From Watersipora subatra (Eukaryota > Bryozoa > Gymnolaemata > Cheilostomatida > Watersiporidae): a DNA stretch of 64,000 nucleotides. The notes beneath the pieces are model-generated. The model worked only from the letters and a program-made list of their open reading frames with translations. It was not told where the DNA came from and ran no database searches. This document shows positions 35,767 to 48,072 of this stretch, piece after piece (position 1 is the stretch's first letter; the number at the start of each line of letters is the position of its first letter). Both the position numbers and the translations under genes were made by a program. The stretch spans positions 68,220,672-68,284,671 of the forward strand of contig NC_088708.1 of the NCBI RefSeq assembly GCF_963576615.1. The letters run 5' to 3'.

Positions 35767-36016
35767 TGACGATTTGGCCAATGAGACATGTCAACAAAGG
35801 GAAATTGGAGGAGTCAATATGATATATTGGAGGAAGTCTTAGATATGTCTCAGACTAGAAAAAGCTAAGGCTAGAAAGAGTCAGCGTCACATGGTAGTGA
35901 GCTTTCAGTTACAAAGAGATACAATATCTTCTGTCCTTCAAGACTACAGATTGTATATGTTTCTCAAGTCTGGCTATCTCCGAGGTATTAAGATGAGAAC
36001 GCAAGGACATGCTTGA
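35767..36016 (+). pseudogene. Sister family B copy 3, 5' part decayed
   Basis: From about 35860 the frame reads ARKSQRHMVVSFQLQRD, then LKSGYLRGIKMRTQGHA with a TGA at 36014. This parallels the C-terminal helix of the 98-aa family (ARENQHHMIMTLQLQKD). Upstream, TAG and frame breaks destroy the N-terminal part and no ATG is left. The C-terminal part is intact in this copy, while in copies at 58963 and 54045 it is broken. Confidence 0.55.
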
Positions 36017-36269
36017 ATGTTGTCTAGTTGATTTCCATGATTCTTTGTAAATATCTATCCATTTTTAAGCTACCAAATTATCCTAAAAGAGGTTTGTTCT
36101 GGTAACTGAGTGTATAGTTGATCTTGACAACTGACAATACTTGAAAAATAGTAGCTGAATAAATGTTTGCGCTTCTAAAAATGTTTGGCACATATATTTG
36201 GATATATTATTCAGATAATTGACATTCAGCTTGATTTTCTGAATAAAATGTTTATAGTAAGAGTCAATA

Positions 36270-36995
36270 TGTATATATATGTATTTGCGTATGTATGTAT
36301 ATATGTATATATGTATGTACATATGCATATATGTATGTACATATATGCATATGTACATACATATATACAAGTGTACATATGCACTTACCTAAATACAAGT
36401 ATACATACGTATGTACATACATAAATATGTAAATATGTACCTACATATGTAAGTATTTCATGCACATACATATATACATACATATGAATGTATGTATGTA
36501 GGTGTGTACATCTGTACATACATACATACATTCATATATACATACGTACATACGTACATATGTAAATGCACACATACATGAGTACATACATACATACATA
36601 TGTACATGCATACGTACATACATACATACATCTATACATACATAAGTATGTATGCACATATGTACACATATGTGTACATACGTATGTATGAATGTGTGTA
36701 TATACATATGTGCGTTGGTATGTATGAATGTATGTGCATATGTATGTTGTTAATATGTATGAATGCATGCATGTACATATGTACGTATGTACGTATGTAC
36801 GTATGTACGTATGTACGTATGTACGTATGTACGTATGTACGTATGTACGTATGTACGTATGTACGTATGTACGTATGTACGTATGTACGTATGTACGTAT
36901 GTACGTATGTACGTATGTACGTATGTATGTATGTACGTACATACATATGTATATAGGTGTGTAAGTATGTAATTATGAGTGTACGTACTCATATA
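36270..36995. repeat. ACGT-type array (d) with a perfect octamer core
   Basis: The edges are degenerate TATG/TACA units. The core, about 36780-36925, is about 18 perfect copies of ACGTATGT, strictly alternating purine and pyrimidine. Open frames on both strands are artefacts. Confidence 0.97.
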
Positions 36996-37514
36996 TGTAG
37001 AAACCAACAAAATGAAGGTATGCTGAACAAACGTCTCACCAATTTTAACATGTTGTTCTTTAACTGATCCTGATTGTACAGTTGAAGTCTGCCTTCCACA
37101 ACGGCATTCATTGGCCATGACAGCTAATAACTTCTTTATAAAATACTTCTTCCAGATTTGGTTGTTTTTATTGTGATTAATAAAATGAATATATTTCAGA
37201 GCAATAAAACGCCATAGGAAATAAACAACAGTTGAAGTTTTGAAGCAGGTGAATAATGACATTAACTTACAAGTACTTGTTCTATATGCTTCGTCTAGCT
37301 GTCATTAGTTTCAGCGTATTAAAATATATATTACTATATATGGGTATTATTTATATATGATACATTAGTCTTTGATAAACACCTCAATGTATATGTATAA
37401 GGAGAATACAAGTAACAAAAGCAGCAAGTTTTATATGTAATAAAATACTATCAAGCTACAAAAATATCTGTATAATACTACTGATAGGTCAAGCAACTCC
37501 TCCTAAACTGATTA

Positions 37515-40500
37515 CTAGTTCATACCACAGAATGTTGCTACACATTTCTCAAATTTTCTGCCATGAACTCTGTATATAAAGTCATATTCAGTTCTCCATG
37601 AACACCTTATCACATCTGCATTTCGTATTAACCCTCTACATGCCTCATCTGCATATCCTGAGTATACAAATATTGGAGTGATAACTCCTACATTCAAAGG
37701 CATCTCTGCATCCGTCCAGTATGAATAATGTCCTCCGCAACTCTTCAATGGTGGGCAGGTGCTTAGAAAATGATTTCCTGTTAAAATAAAGTTAGTTATT
37801 GACGTCCTTGTTTATGATTGCTATTGGTAACAGGTGAAATCAACTCCAGCAAGGCTTTATTTGACAGTAATACAATCGATAGTTGACTTTATGTATATAT
37901 TCTCTCTTAAGGAAATAGAATATATAATCTTTGTTTTGTATGCCTCATAGTGTCAAAAGGTAAGTGTTGTTAAACCACTTTTACTCTTATTTCTAGAGCC
38001 ATCATACATCTTTTCAAGTTCGTAATAGTTTTGAGACATTACGAGAAAATTCTATACAAGTTACAAAGATTATTTTAGGTTGTTTCTTGGAGTGACAGCT
38101 GTTAAACACTGGCAGACCGTATTGATGTTGTGCTTAGGAAACTTACTTCATGTCTAGTAGCCATGCTAGTCTATTCTAGTAGACTCACGGAGAGACAAGC
38201 CTATGTATGAATTTATGTACAGCATATCTATTTACTAATTGATCTCCTAGAGTGTCAACTATATTTTGAAAAGTTTGGATAAAGTGAATTGAAGATTTAC
38301 AGGAGGAGTTATCTTTCCATGAAGCAGAACTGATTACTTAATGACAAAATAAGCAGATGAACCTAAGGTGTAATGCTGAACATTTACGATATGTTTATTA
38401 AAATATTTGATCCTGTTTATGCTTGCCTTACCTGCTGCTCCAGTGAAACGAAACCATTCCAAGTTTTCATGAAGATCACAAGCGTATCCCTGATTGGCAT
38501 GCGGCCCAATTCCTGGCCTTATGTCAGACCCATTGTGCTCCAGTCTCCAATAACGTGTTAAGTTTTGTGCGGTTTGGCATGCCCTAAATGGGTCAGTTGT
38601 TGTAGTGCCAGGGGTGCCAGGGGTGCCAGGGGTGCCAGGGGTGCCAGGGGTGCCAGGGGTGCCAGGGGTGCCAGGGGTGCCAGTGGTGCCAGGAGTCAAA
38701 AGGTCTGGGGAAGCGGTGGACGGCCAGAAAAAAGGGTGAGTTGTCCATTCATTGATTCCAAAATCAGCCAGTGTGGTGGAGGTGATTCCCAGTTTATTGC
38801 CAGCAGAATCAGCTTTTTCTGCAATAAGTAAATGAAAATATTAAACTTTGAAAGTTTATACAAAAGCAAATACACTACGTTATTTATTTAAAAGTAACTT
38901 CACCGTTACTATCCTTATACATAACCTATATATTATTTCAGCTCTGATATGCACAACTAGTTGATAGTATATACAAGTAAAGTTAACATAACAGTCACTA
39001 TCCTTATATATAACTATATATTATTCCAGCTCTGATATGTACAACTAGTTGATTGTATATACTAGTAAAGGTAACATGACAGTCACTATCGTTATATACA
39101 ACTGTTCATATCTTATATTATATATCCTTATTATACACACATTAAACATATAATATTATCCAAATCACAAACCTGATAGATATTTTCCCATAAAAAAGAA
39201 GCCACCGATGACACTCAGAAGAAACAAGCAGGCAAAGATAACAATGGCAGCAATACATCTCTTCTTTTTAAATGTGAGTTCTACAAAAGCATCATAGTAT
39301 GCAACACTGAAACAGTTTAGACAAGAGATGTAACATGCCACGCATGATCACCTCTTACTACTCAGCATTGTTTTCCAAAACAGTTTATCCCAAATCTTTC
39401 TTTTGAGTGACAAATTAAAAAGCACGATGTTGGTACTGTCTTCAAACTTAGCTGAGTATAAGTTGTTTTGGAAAAATACACATTTTATATGTACACTAGA
39501 TTACAAGCAACTAAACTTTTACCAATCTTGCTTTTCAGCCTTGTCACAAAGATACAGAAGCTACTAATGATATCTCAGCACCGAACTTCATATTTCTTTT
39601 AAGACAATATTGCTATGAAACCTGCAGGTGTTGCTGAAGGTGCCGAAGCTGGTGTAGGTTGAGCCTGTATATAATCAGAAGTCACATACTGAAGAGAGAA
39701 CGTCTGCAAAAGAATAACCAAAAGAGACGATATCTAAAAATTGACTCAAGCTACATAACGATGACCTTGCAACTGAATAAACAGCAATGACTCAAATGCA
39801 CCACTACAGTATTTATATTACTAGAAATACTATGAAACAGGAGAAAGTCTCTTGTGAACGATAAGCTTTGAAGCTATAAGCTAAAATTAAATAATAGTTT
39901 TGGCATAAGCTTTAAGAATTTTACAAAACCACTTTGTGGTGTCAATCTAAAAAGCAATAAACCGTGAAAATTAAAGCTCAGCCAAATACCATTTAAAATA
40001 TGCCAGTTCCTTTAAAGCCTGCAACTGAACCAGATTGATTTTGGTGCATGGAATATTCTAGAAGTGTACCGTAGGGTGAAAACGAATACATCACACTTGT
40101 GAGTGAGTTGAAACCATAGATATATAAACCTAAATACGTACGTACGTACATACGTTCGTACATACATACGTACATACGTACGTACATATGTACATATGTA
40201 CGTACGTACATATGTACGTACATACGTACGTACATACGTATGTACGTATGTACATACGTATGTACGTACATATGTACATACGTACATACGTATGTACATA
40301 CATACATACGTACATACGTACGTACATACGTACGTACATACGTGCGTACATACGTATGTATGTATGTACATACGCACATACGTACATACGTACAAACGTA
40401 CATATGTACATACGTACATACGTACATACGTACATACATACGTAGGTACATACGTACATACATACATACGTACATACATACGTACATACATACGTACATA

Positions 40501-43500
40501 CATATGTACGTACATACATACGTACATACATACGTACGTACATACATACGTACATACATACGTACGTACATACATACGTACATACATACAATAGGAAAAA
40601 AGCCTGTCAGACTTAAATAGCATGACGTAACGTCATTGTATTGTACCTCATGTTTGACTGCACTGTTGTTAACAATAAAGCTAATGAGGAGAAGGTGACA
40701 AAATCACATTTATTTTCACATAAAAACCTTCTTGGATACATAATCCAACAAACTAAAGCAATTCTGTGATAATATCTGATAATCACCATAGATAAAAAGT
40801 ATAAAAGCTATTAAATGTTGCACACAAATCATGAGCCATCAGGGCTTTATTTGCCTCCCTCTCCTATCCCCATTCTCTCTTTTTCCCTTCTCTAAAAAAG
40901 AAGTGAGAAGGGGGAAAGGAGAGGGGGGCAAATAGCCCACCCACCCGAAGAGCCAGACCCTGGCTAGGTAAAAGACTAATATCATGTTGAACTAAACATG
41001 ACTAATTAGGATGAGTCTGTAAAGTTTTGATCTGATCAGGGAAATGGAATCAATGGCTTTCTTAGCTAAAGCTGGAACGAGACCAAGGAATGCAGGGTCA
41101 GACCAGACTCAGGGTCAGCAATGAGGACCAAGATCGGGTCGGACCGGGTCAGCACGCGCGATTTTTTATTCGTTTACGGTTAAGAGATAGTTCTATTACA
41201 GCCTAATGTTGTGACATCAATAAACTAAGATAAAAGAAACCATTATCACACCAATCATTATATTTTGTGGCTTGGTTTATAGATGCAATCTACAATTTAT
41301 GGCTAGACATTGGTGGATCAATGCTATTCAATGGGTGATAGATTAATGGCATGATTTGGCTAATGTTTTTATTACAGATTTTATTTTCAACAGCTATTAT
41401 AATCAACAAGAGATTAGTTAAGAAATACTTTACAAATATGGAAATAGATAACCCAGCATAGTGGAAAGCAAAAATCCATCACTTCCCTAAAACTTCTGGT
41501 ATTAGTGAAAGAAACTAAAAATAAAATAAATTTGCTGGATTGAAGGTTCTTAGACGCGCTTTTAAGTTCCTCAGGAGGCCCTCGTTGTAAATGCCTCAAT
41601 AGTATTGAGGTGTACCCTTCTTTGTAGCTTAAAGGTTGACTTGCAACAAAATTCACATTACAGTTATTTGGTATCAAAAAATTCACCATGTCTTACTCTG
41701 TTGTGTTGTAGGTGCCAAATACGTGGAAATGTCATTATAAGCTCTTAAAAGCTCAAAAACGAAAAGCCGTCGTAGATTGGAATCTCTTTATTTCTCTGAC
41801 GTAGTCATTACAGTTTGGTTATCGTCTTGTCACGTGATGTTTTTACGTGAATTGAAAAGCCAATAAAAAGCTCAATATAAAACTTATCGTAGCACTAGTT
41901 TATGACAAACACTTTGGGTTTTACCGAATACTCCGTATCAAATATAGATGCTCGCTACTTTACAGTTTTGTTTCGGCGTTATTCAATCGTTAAGTTGTAA
42001 TCTGATCACGTGACCCATTACTTCGAAAATAATTTTTGCAGCACTTTTCGATTATCGCTGGTGACCAACAGGCTCGTCATGATTATCAGACAATGATATG
42101 TACTCCTTCGAGCTAAGGTTAAAAAGTTTAACGATTATTTACGGTAAGTTATAAGATATCAGTGCTAAAAGTGACAGCATTACAATGACGATACAACAGA
42201 CGCGTAAAAACAATAGACATGGTTTTATTGAATGCGTGAAGTATATTTGTGAAAATGTTTCGACGAATGAGGTTGCATAAAAGTGTAAACAGAAACTATC
42301 CTGTAACAACTACGTCCCATTTGTGACGTTTTGGAAAGCGAATCCAAACTACGGCGGTCTCGTGGGGCTACGATTAGCTGTTCGTTTTTTAGCTTTTAAG
42401 AGCTTGTAATCACATTCCCATATATTTCACACCTACAACACAACGGAGTAAGACATGGTGAATCTTATGATATCAAATAACTGTAATGTGAATTTTGTTG
42501 CAAGTCAACCTTTAACTTGCTTTTGCATATTGTACAAATAACTTGGTATTTTCCTTTCGTGACTGGCTTCTTCATGAACTCCCAGACCACCGACATGTTG
42601 ATTACTTCTTGCCGAAAAACATTGTGAAACCTATAGTCCAAAGACTATTGTCGCAGACGTAAAAATATAGTCTTTACTCACCTTGTTCTATTTCGCCTGA
42701 TCCTTCCCCGCTAGGACTATATGCGACTCCATTTCAATCGCACTTAAAAAGCGATATACAACCACTGTTGTTTAGCCATAAACCTACCCGTGTCTTTGTA
42801 TAGGAAGACCCGAGGGTCGAGTGGTCCGACCCGGGCACCTCTGACCCCGTGGGTCAAGACCAGACGAGCTACTCGTGCCAGCTCTATTTTTAGCTTCATA
42901 ATGCGCCCTAATCGAAATATATCTCTTTGCTATCCCACGAGCTAGGCTACTAGCTTGATGATTACACTTAAACAATAGCATGATGTTGAACCTCAGCAAT
43001 TTCTCCATGGTGGCAATTAGTGCTAGCCTGGGAAAGTTTTTCACCAATCCAGCACTACTAAGCAACACTCTCGTTGCTTTCTCACTGTGGTTGCAAACCT
43101 CAATCACCACAGGCGAAGACAAAGTCAAGCCACCACGATTCTTAACTGTGATTTGGGAACTCGTTGCTCGGTTTACATCATAGTTGGTAACATCCACGAT
43201 TTTAGTGATACAATCATTACACTTCAGCTTTGGTGACCTAGCCAGCTACATAGCCAGCTGTAAAATAATCATTCTGTCTCATTTTTGACTTAAGACATAC
43301 TTGCATACTCATCATATTTAGTCATGTTTAGTTCAGCATGATATTTGTCTATTTACCTCGCCTGGGTCTGGCTCTTTAAGTGGGTGGGCTATTTGCCCCC
43401 TCCCCCTTCTCCTTTCCTCTTTCTCTCTTTTCCCCTTCTCACTTCTTTTTTAGAGAAGGGGAAAGGAGAGAATGGGGATAGGAGAGGGTGGCAAATATAG

Positions 43501-44282
43501 CCCTGATGGCTCATGATTTGTGTGCAACAATTCATAGCTTTTATAGTTTTAATCTATGGTGGTTATCAGATATTATCACAGATTTGCTTTAGTTTACTGG
43601 ATTATGTATCCAAGAAGGTTTTATGTGAAAATAAATGTGATTTTGTCACATTCTTCTCATTAGCTCCATTGTTAACAACAGTGCAGTCAAGCATGAGGTA
43701 CAATACAATGACGTTACGTCATGCTATTTAAGTCTGACAAGGCAACCGATGGGAATAGCTATTATTGACCAGTCTAGATTTATATATCTATAGTTGAAAC
43801 TGCCCTGTGATATATGATACTCACCTAGTATTAAGGTATTGCAACTTATAATAACACTCAACTCGTGACACCAAGATCAATAATCTCAGACAAATTAATT
43901 TGAGTAGCTAAGTAAATTAATTTAAGATAAAGTTAATTACTCTTTTCAAAAAGTTGATACTATTAACATAGAGTTAGAGACTCTTTCTGAAAGTTGATAC
44001 TTTTAACATAGAGTATACAACTCATTTATAAAAAGTTGATACTTTTCAGCCGTGTCTATAGCGCAAGTTTCATTTAATTCTAATTAAAGCTTTTATCTAG
44101 ATAACCTTTTTATTAGTTACCATTATTTATCTGCAAAATGATATACAGAACTCTTTGAGTCAGATTGCTGGAGCACAAATTGTAAACTATTATACTGTAA
44201 TTTAAGCCTTACATTTTATTTCATTGGTATGTTTTATGATATATTACTTGATGCTGCATTACTTGAAGCAATGAAATACATA

Positions 44283-44367
<85 letters not shown>

Positions 44368-45323
44368 TTGTTTTACATTTGTCGCTTGCGAGTCCAGTTA
44401 TAGCTATAAAGTTTTTTTACAGAAATTCAACTCAATAACTCAGGTTCTGCCGACAGGCGTGTTATCCACAACGCCACTTGGCCTACTTTCTATACTATAA
44501 AATAATTGTGCACATTCTTATTATGCTTGCCAATTTGTAATGGTGATTGGTTAATATACTCACGCTTCACGATTCATCTTGCACACTTGAACTAATTTAC
44601 TAGAAATAAGTTTTGCTAATTTTACGCTTTAACTGATTAATTAAAAAGAAGTTTTACTAGAACAAAATGCATAGCCAGATTTACCCAAAACGCTATAAGT
44701 ATATGTCTATGTAGCATAAACATAACTAAACCTAAGTCACACACCAAAATAAATAAACACCTTCATTGAAATGTTAAAATGGTACATGTTGTATACGTTG
44801 ATTAAAAATTAATTTTTCGCGGAGAAACCTTTTTCATTACCCTTGCAACACCGGGCATTCAGTTAGTCATCTATAACCAGAACAGCTCTAAAATTGACAA
44901 CAATATGCAAGGTCATTACATCAGCAACTCATTTACTTTGTGCTGCAACAAACACCACTATCACCAACTAAATACCTAGTAAAGACAATCAATTAACATA
45001 ATAGCAGGCATAAAGTATTTACCTCCGGAACATTCTGAGACTGATGAATCTGGTTGTGAGATCTTGCGAACCCCACATTTTGAAAGCCTCTGTTTGCTGG
45101 TCTGCAGAACCAATATAAATAAAAAATATAAACAACATCTACCAGCTTCTATATAGTGGGCATCTCAGGTAACTGAATCATGCTTTTATAAGAGAAACTG
45201 TTACATTGGTTTACTTTAGTCTTTTTAGTTATACCTGGTCATGGGATGGCCAGACATACTAGTATAGTCATATGTGTCTCCTGGAGATTTGTTTCCGTTG
45301 TCATCTGGCTGTGTGACAGCTGT
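37515..45323 (-). CDS. D8C-domain type II membrane protein, gene 4
   Basis: Six exons on the minus strand, with the same phases as gene 1: 45323-45235, 45101-45023, 39703-39622, 39280-39173, 38818-38432 and 37777-37515. The protein has the tail motifs YTSM and DYIQA, the basic cluster KKKR, a helix ([20 protein letters not shown]), and an almost pure GTP stalk. The two D8C exons read [17 protein letters not shown] and [20 protein letters not shown], with one extra residue (DEAC). All joins are in frame and I see no stop. The intron between exons 2 and 3 is 4.9 kb against 0.5 kb in gene 1, because an ACGT array, a foldback element and a SINE-like repeat sit in it. Function is unknown, as for gene 1. 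Confidence 0.74.
38608..38695 (-). repeat. 9-bp stalk repeat of gene 4
   Basis: About nine nearly perfect units of GGGGTGCCA (plus strand reading) code for GTP triplets. The purity suggests recent expansion compared with gene 1. Confidence 0.9.
38890..39110 (-). repeat. Intronic tandem repeat of about 90 bp in gene 4
   Basis: Two to three units of the same repeat as 14385-14720, inverted, in the matching intron. Confidence 0.75.
40132..40588. repeat. ACGT-type tetramer/octamer array (e)
   Basis: A run of TACG/TACA units inside the long intron of gene 4, directly next to the foldback element. Gene 1 has no array at this intron. Frames on both strands are artefacts. Confidence 0.96.
40855..40950. 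repeat. Polypyrimidine-polypurine hairpin, left arm
   Basis: CCCTCTCCTATCCCCATTCT and onward pairs with GAGAAGGGGGAAAGGAGAGG around TAAAAAAGAAG. The mirror copy is at 43395-43490. Such purine/pyrimidine strands can fold as hairpins or triplexes. Confidence 0.7.
42870..43197 (-). pseudogene. Fragment resembling the C-terminus of P-element/THAP-type transposases
   Basis: The minus-strand frame reads [18 protein letters not shown], then [12 protein letters not shown], and near the end [15 protein letters not shown]. The NRGGL-x-xSP-x-VVxxC-x-x-xEK pattern and the later YxxIRxHxxAK are familiar from THAP/P-like transposases of animals. Only about 100 residues remain and the flanks have no frame. 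The last part of the open frame (to 42784) is repeat sequence. Identification rests on pattern memory and is moderate. Confidence 0.4.
44281..44357. repeat. (TA)n microsatellite with a short (TG)n end
   Basis: About 76 bp of TA followed by TGTGTGTG, inside the long intron of gene 4. Confidence 0.96.
44440..44875 (-). repeat. SINE-like dispersed repeat, inverted copy
   Basis: Order on the minus strand: GAATGCCCGGTGTTGCAAGG, an A/T-rich run, then the tRNA-like segment around 44450-44490 (AAGTGGCGTTGTGGATAACA). It matches 10430-10940. In gene 1 only the first 80 bp of this repeat (about 13440-13515) is found in the corresponding intron. Confidence 0.55.
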
Positions 45324-45639
45324 CTGAAATTAAGGTAGAACTTGGTACAACTTATATTGTTGTATTTGCACCTCAATGTCTATGCATCTTCAGCCTATAT
45401 CTGCTTCAACTGATCATGACAATCTTTCATAAAGAGACGAACTAAATGACCCAAATGTAGCATGGGATGCAAATACAGACACCTTGTGAATGCCCAACTC
45501 TAATCAGCAGGTTATTATATCCTGATTTCTAGTGTTGAAGAAATAAAATAGATGTGCTGTCATAAACGTGGTGTAGTAATATGAATATATATACACCTTG
45601 TGAATATGGGATAGAAAGACAGTATATATCGTATACAAA

Positions 45640-46020
45640 TTGTCTACGTCAGCAGTGTTTGTATTCATTGTCTATGTCAGCGGTGTTTGTATTCATTGTC
45701 TAGATCAGTAGTGTTTGTATACATTGTCTATGTCAGTATTGTTTGTATATATTGTCTATGTCAGTAGTGTTTGTATACACTGTCTATGTGAATAGTGTTT
45801 GTATACATTGTCTATGTCAGAAGAGTTTGTATACATTGTGTATGTCAGTAGTGTTTGTATACTTTGTCTATGTCAGTAGTGTTTGTATACATTGTTTATA
45901 TCAGTAGTGTTTCTATACATTGTATATATGTATGACTGTATACTTTGTCTATATCAGTAGTGTTTGCATACATTGTATATGTCAGTAATGTTTGTATACA
46001 TTGTATATATGTATGACTGT
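45640..46020 (-). repeat. 28-bp minisatellite in the mirrored intron (about 13 units)
   Basis: TTGTCTATGTCAGTAGTGTT TGTATACA-type units, the inverse of the array at 9660-10425. Confidence 0.93.
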
Positions 46021-46090
46021 CTTTATGTTCTCGTGTATTTATGATGGTGGGTAATGTTGACAACAGCATCTTATTTATAACATTGTTAAC

Positions 46091-46147
46091 CTTTTGTAGT
46101 GTATGTATTGAGCTGGTAGTAAGTGCTGCTTTTTCTAGCTGACCCAC
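46091..46147 (-). CDS. Candidate 57-bp cassette exon of D8C gene 4
   Basis: Between an acceptor (CTGCAG) and a donor (AAAG then GTTAAC) the block reads VGQLEKAALTTSSIHTLQK, phase 0 at both sides. It could be spliced between the exon at 46305-46410 and that at 45323 without changing frame. The corresponding block of gene 1 is frameshifted. The donor is not strong, so this remains a candidate. Confidence 0.3.
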
Positions 46148-46304
46148 CTGCAGTTTTTACTAAAAAGAGAAAACGACATCATTGTCACTCTGATGATAAA
46201 ATTCTACTGATGAGTAAATCAACAACATATTTATTATAGTTTTGATATATATTATATTTTGCCATCACCATACGCCGCTATCATAAACAAAGGAACCTTC
46301 TTAC

Positions 46305-46410
46305 CTTTCTTCTATCTTTCTCTCTATAATCTTCCAACTGACTCAAGTGCATTCTTGCTTCTGTACATGTCACAGTGAAGTAGGTTAAACAATATGATAC
46401 AAGGAAGTAC
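46305..46410 (-). CDS. Candidate upstream exon of D8C gene 4
   Basis: It has the same length and phase as 9257-9362 and reads YFLVSYCLTYFTVTCTEA and ending DYREKDRRK, between GTTCAG and GTAAGA. Substitutions between the copies leave the frame open, which suggests coding. The ATG just upstream in copy 1 is absent here. Confidence 0.4.
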
Positions 46411-48072
46411 CTGAACAACAAATATACTCTATTATGATTTATTTTATATCAAACTCTTCAAGCGTAACCAAACTAGACTGAGCTCACTTTACAGCTGAGT
46501 TATGTTATATCTGTGTATTATATGTATGCATGGATAGTAGGACTAACAACTTGTAACTGAATCTTGAGAACTTTATCTAAAAACTATAAAACTAATTTAA
46601 TCAATTAGTTTCTTTTTATTAATGTCATTTTAATGATTTAGTAATGGTATTAAAAACTGGTAACAAAATTATGAACTAGGCTGCAAAGCCATTTTATGTC
46701 ATTAAATACATTCCTGGCATTCTCAGAGAGTTGTTTATCAGAGTTGTAAAACAGAGTTGTAGCCATAAATCTACTACTTCTTTGTATGTACATACATACG
46801 TGCGTACGTATGTATGTACAAGTGTACACAAGATTTATCTATTTACAGATTGTTCATACGAGCAATGTAATTATATTAAAGTTATATAGCCATAGAAGTA
46901 TAACTCTAACATATATCTAGATGTAATTGGCTAAACTCTATTAAAAACATCTGTTATTGTTGTTATGGCTTAGAACAGCTTAGCAACATAACATGTGTTT
47001 CACTGTTAAACCTATTAAATATGTCAAACAAATATAGGAGACTCTGTACTTGCAATGATACCAAGTTGGTTTCTATATTTGTATTCTGTATACAAGCAAA
47101 TTATAAATACTTCTACTTGATCCATAGTAAATTATTGCAAGAATTACCATATTCTTACAGCTGACTACAGGTTTGCTAGTACTTCTTGCAAGTTGCATTG
47201 ACAGCCTAAATTACAACAAATTTGCATAACATTTTCACACACTGTAAGAGTTTTCAGTCACAAGAGGCAACAACTCGAATAACACAATTATCTCATCTGT
47301 ATTTTGTCATGACTAGTTATCAATAGCGATCAGTTTGTCAACTTGCGTTAAAAGATATTTCTTAGCATAATGAGGCAAATGGTACCTTTAACCAGTGCAT
47401 TCAGTTGTCCTCTCTAGAGACTGACAACTCACAGTTAGAAACTGTGATCGCTAAAGAAATGAGTCGTATAATTGAGCTATGATCATTTGTTATAGTTGTT
47501 AAACTATAAATATAGCTACAATTATAACTGCAGATATAGCTAAAAATGCTTCAATGTAATCAAAATTCAGACTTTACAAGATCTGTCAAATGTTGGTATT
47601 AATAAGCTAGCGGTATATAAAGCATTCAGTGTTTGTTTTTCAATATAAAAAATGATCCTTAAAGCATATTTAGAGCATTTGATAGTAAATAGTTGGCCGT
47701 TTTTTACTACATTAATAAACCATTGGAAACAAGTTATGAATTGGTTACATGTAATTCCACAAAATAAGAGCTCAGTGCAAAACATATATAGGACGTTATA
47801 AGTCATGATCACAAATCTGTGAGGTTCATAGTTGAGCAATAAATGGTCAAATCTGTAAAACCTCATGATGTTCTGTTGATAAATAAGCAAATATATGAGT
47901 TGAATGGTAAAAAATATTGACTCATATTAATATACTTTGAAGTTTCTTAAGAACATCTTGAATCAGAGACTAACTTTATATTTAGATATTTGAGTAATTA
48001 AGATATCAATGATGTTTGATCTCTAATTTCCCTAACACTCTTTTGTTTCTATTCACCATGTACTTTATGCAG
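46411..48072. other. Mirrored flank between D8C gene 4 and a 98-aa gene copy
   Basis: No gene. 46410-46780 matches 8920-9256 inverted, 46785-46825 is a short ACGT stretch, and 46830-48060 matches 4600-5860 inverted. Arm 1 has about 2 kb more at this place (arrays, copy 2 of the 98-aa family and family B flank). Confidence 0.55.

Larger units (their letters stand above)
40605..43739. mobile_element. Foldback-type element with long nested inverted repeats
   Basis: The ends are inverted: TGTCAGACTTAAATAGCATG at 40605 and its complement ending at 43739. Homology continues inward for about 400 bp per side (to about 41010 and 43310). Each arm includes a polypyrimidine/polypurine hairpin. Further in, 41010-41160 and 42780-42900 are weakly inverted, and 41640-41790 pairs with 42365-42510. 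The whole element is thus a layered imperfect palindrome around about 42.1 kb. I find no target duplication at the outer ends. It carries a transposase-like fragment, so a decayed DNA transposon is the best reading. Confidence 0.65.

Noticed and set aside
36083-40623. Further MYVCTYV-like frames at 36.1-37.2 and 40.0-40.6 kb
   Set aside because: Array artefacts, extended by chance into flank DNA.
41414-41689. 91-codon frame inside the foldback element
   Set aside because: No recognised domain, and part of it is shared with the inner inverted repeat.
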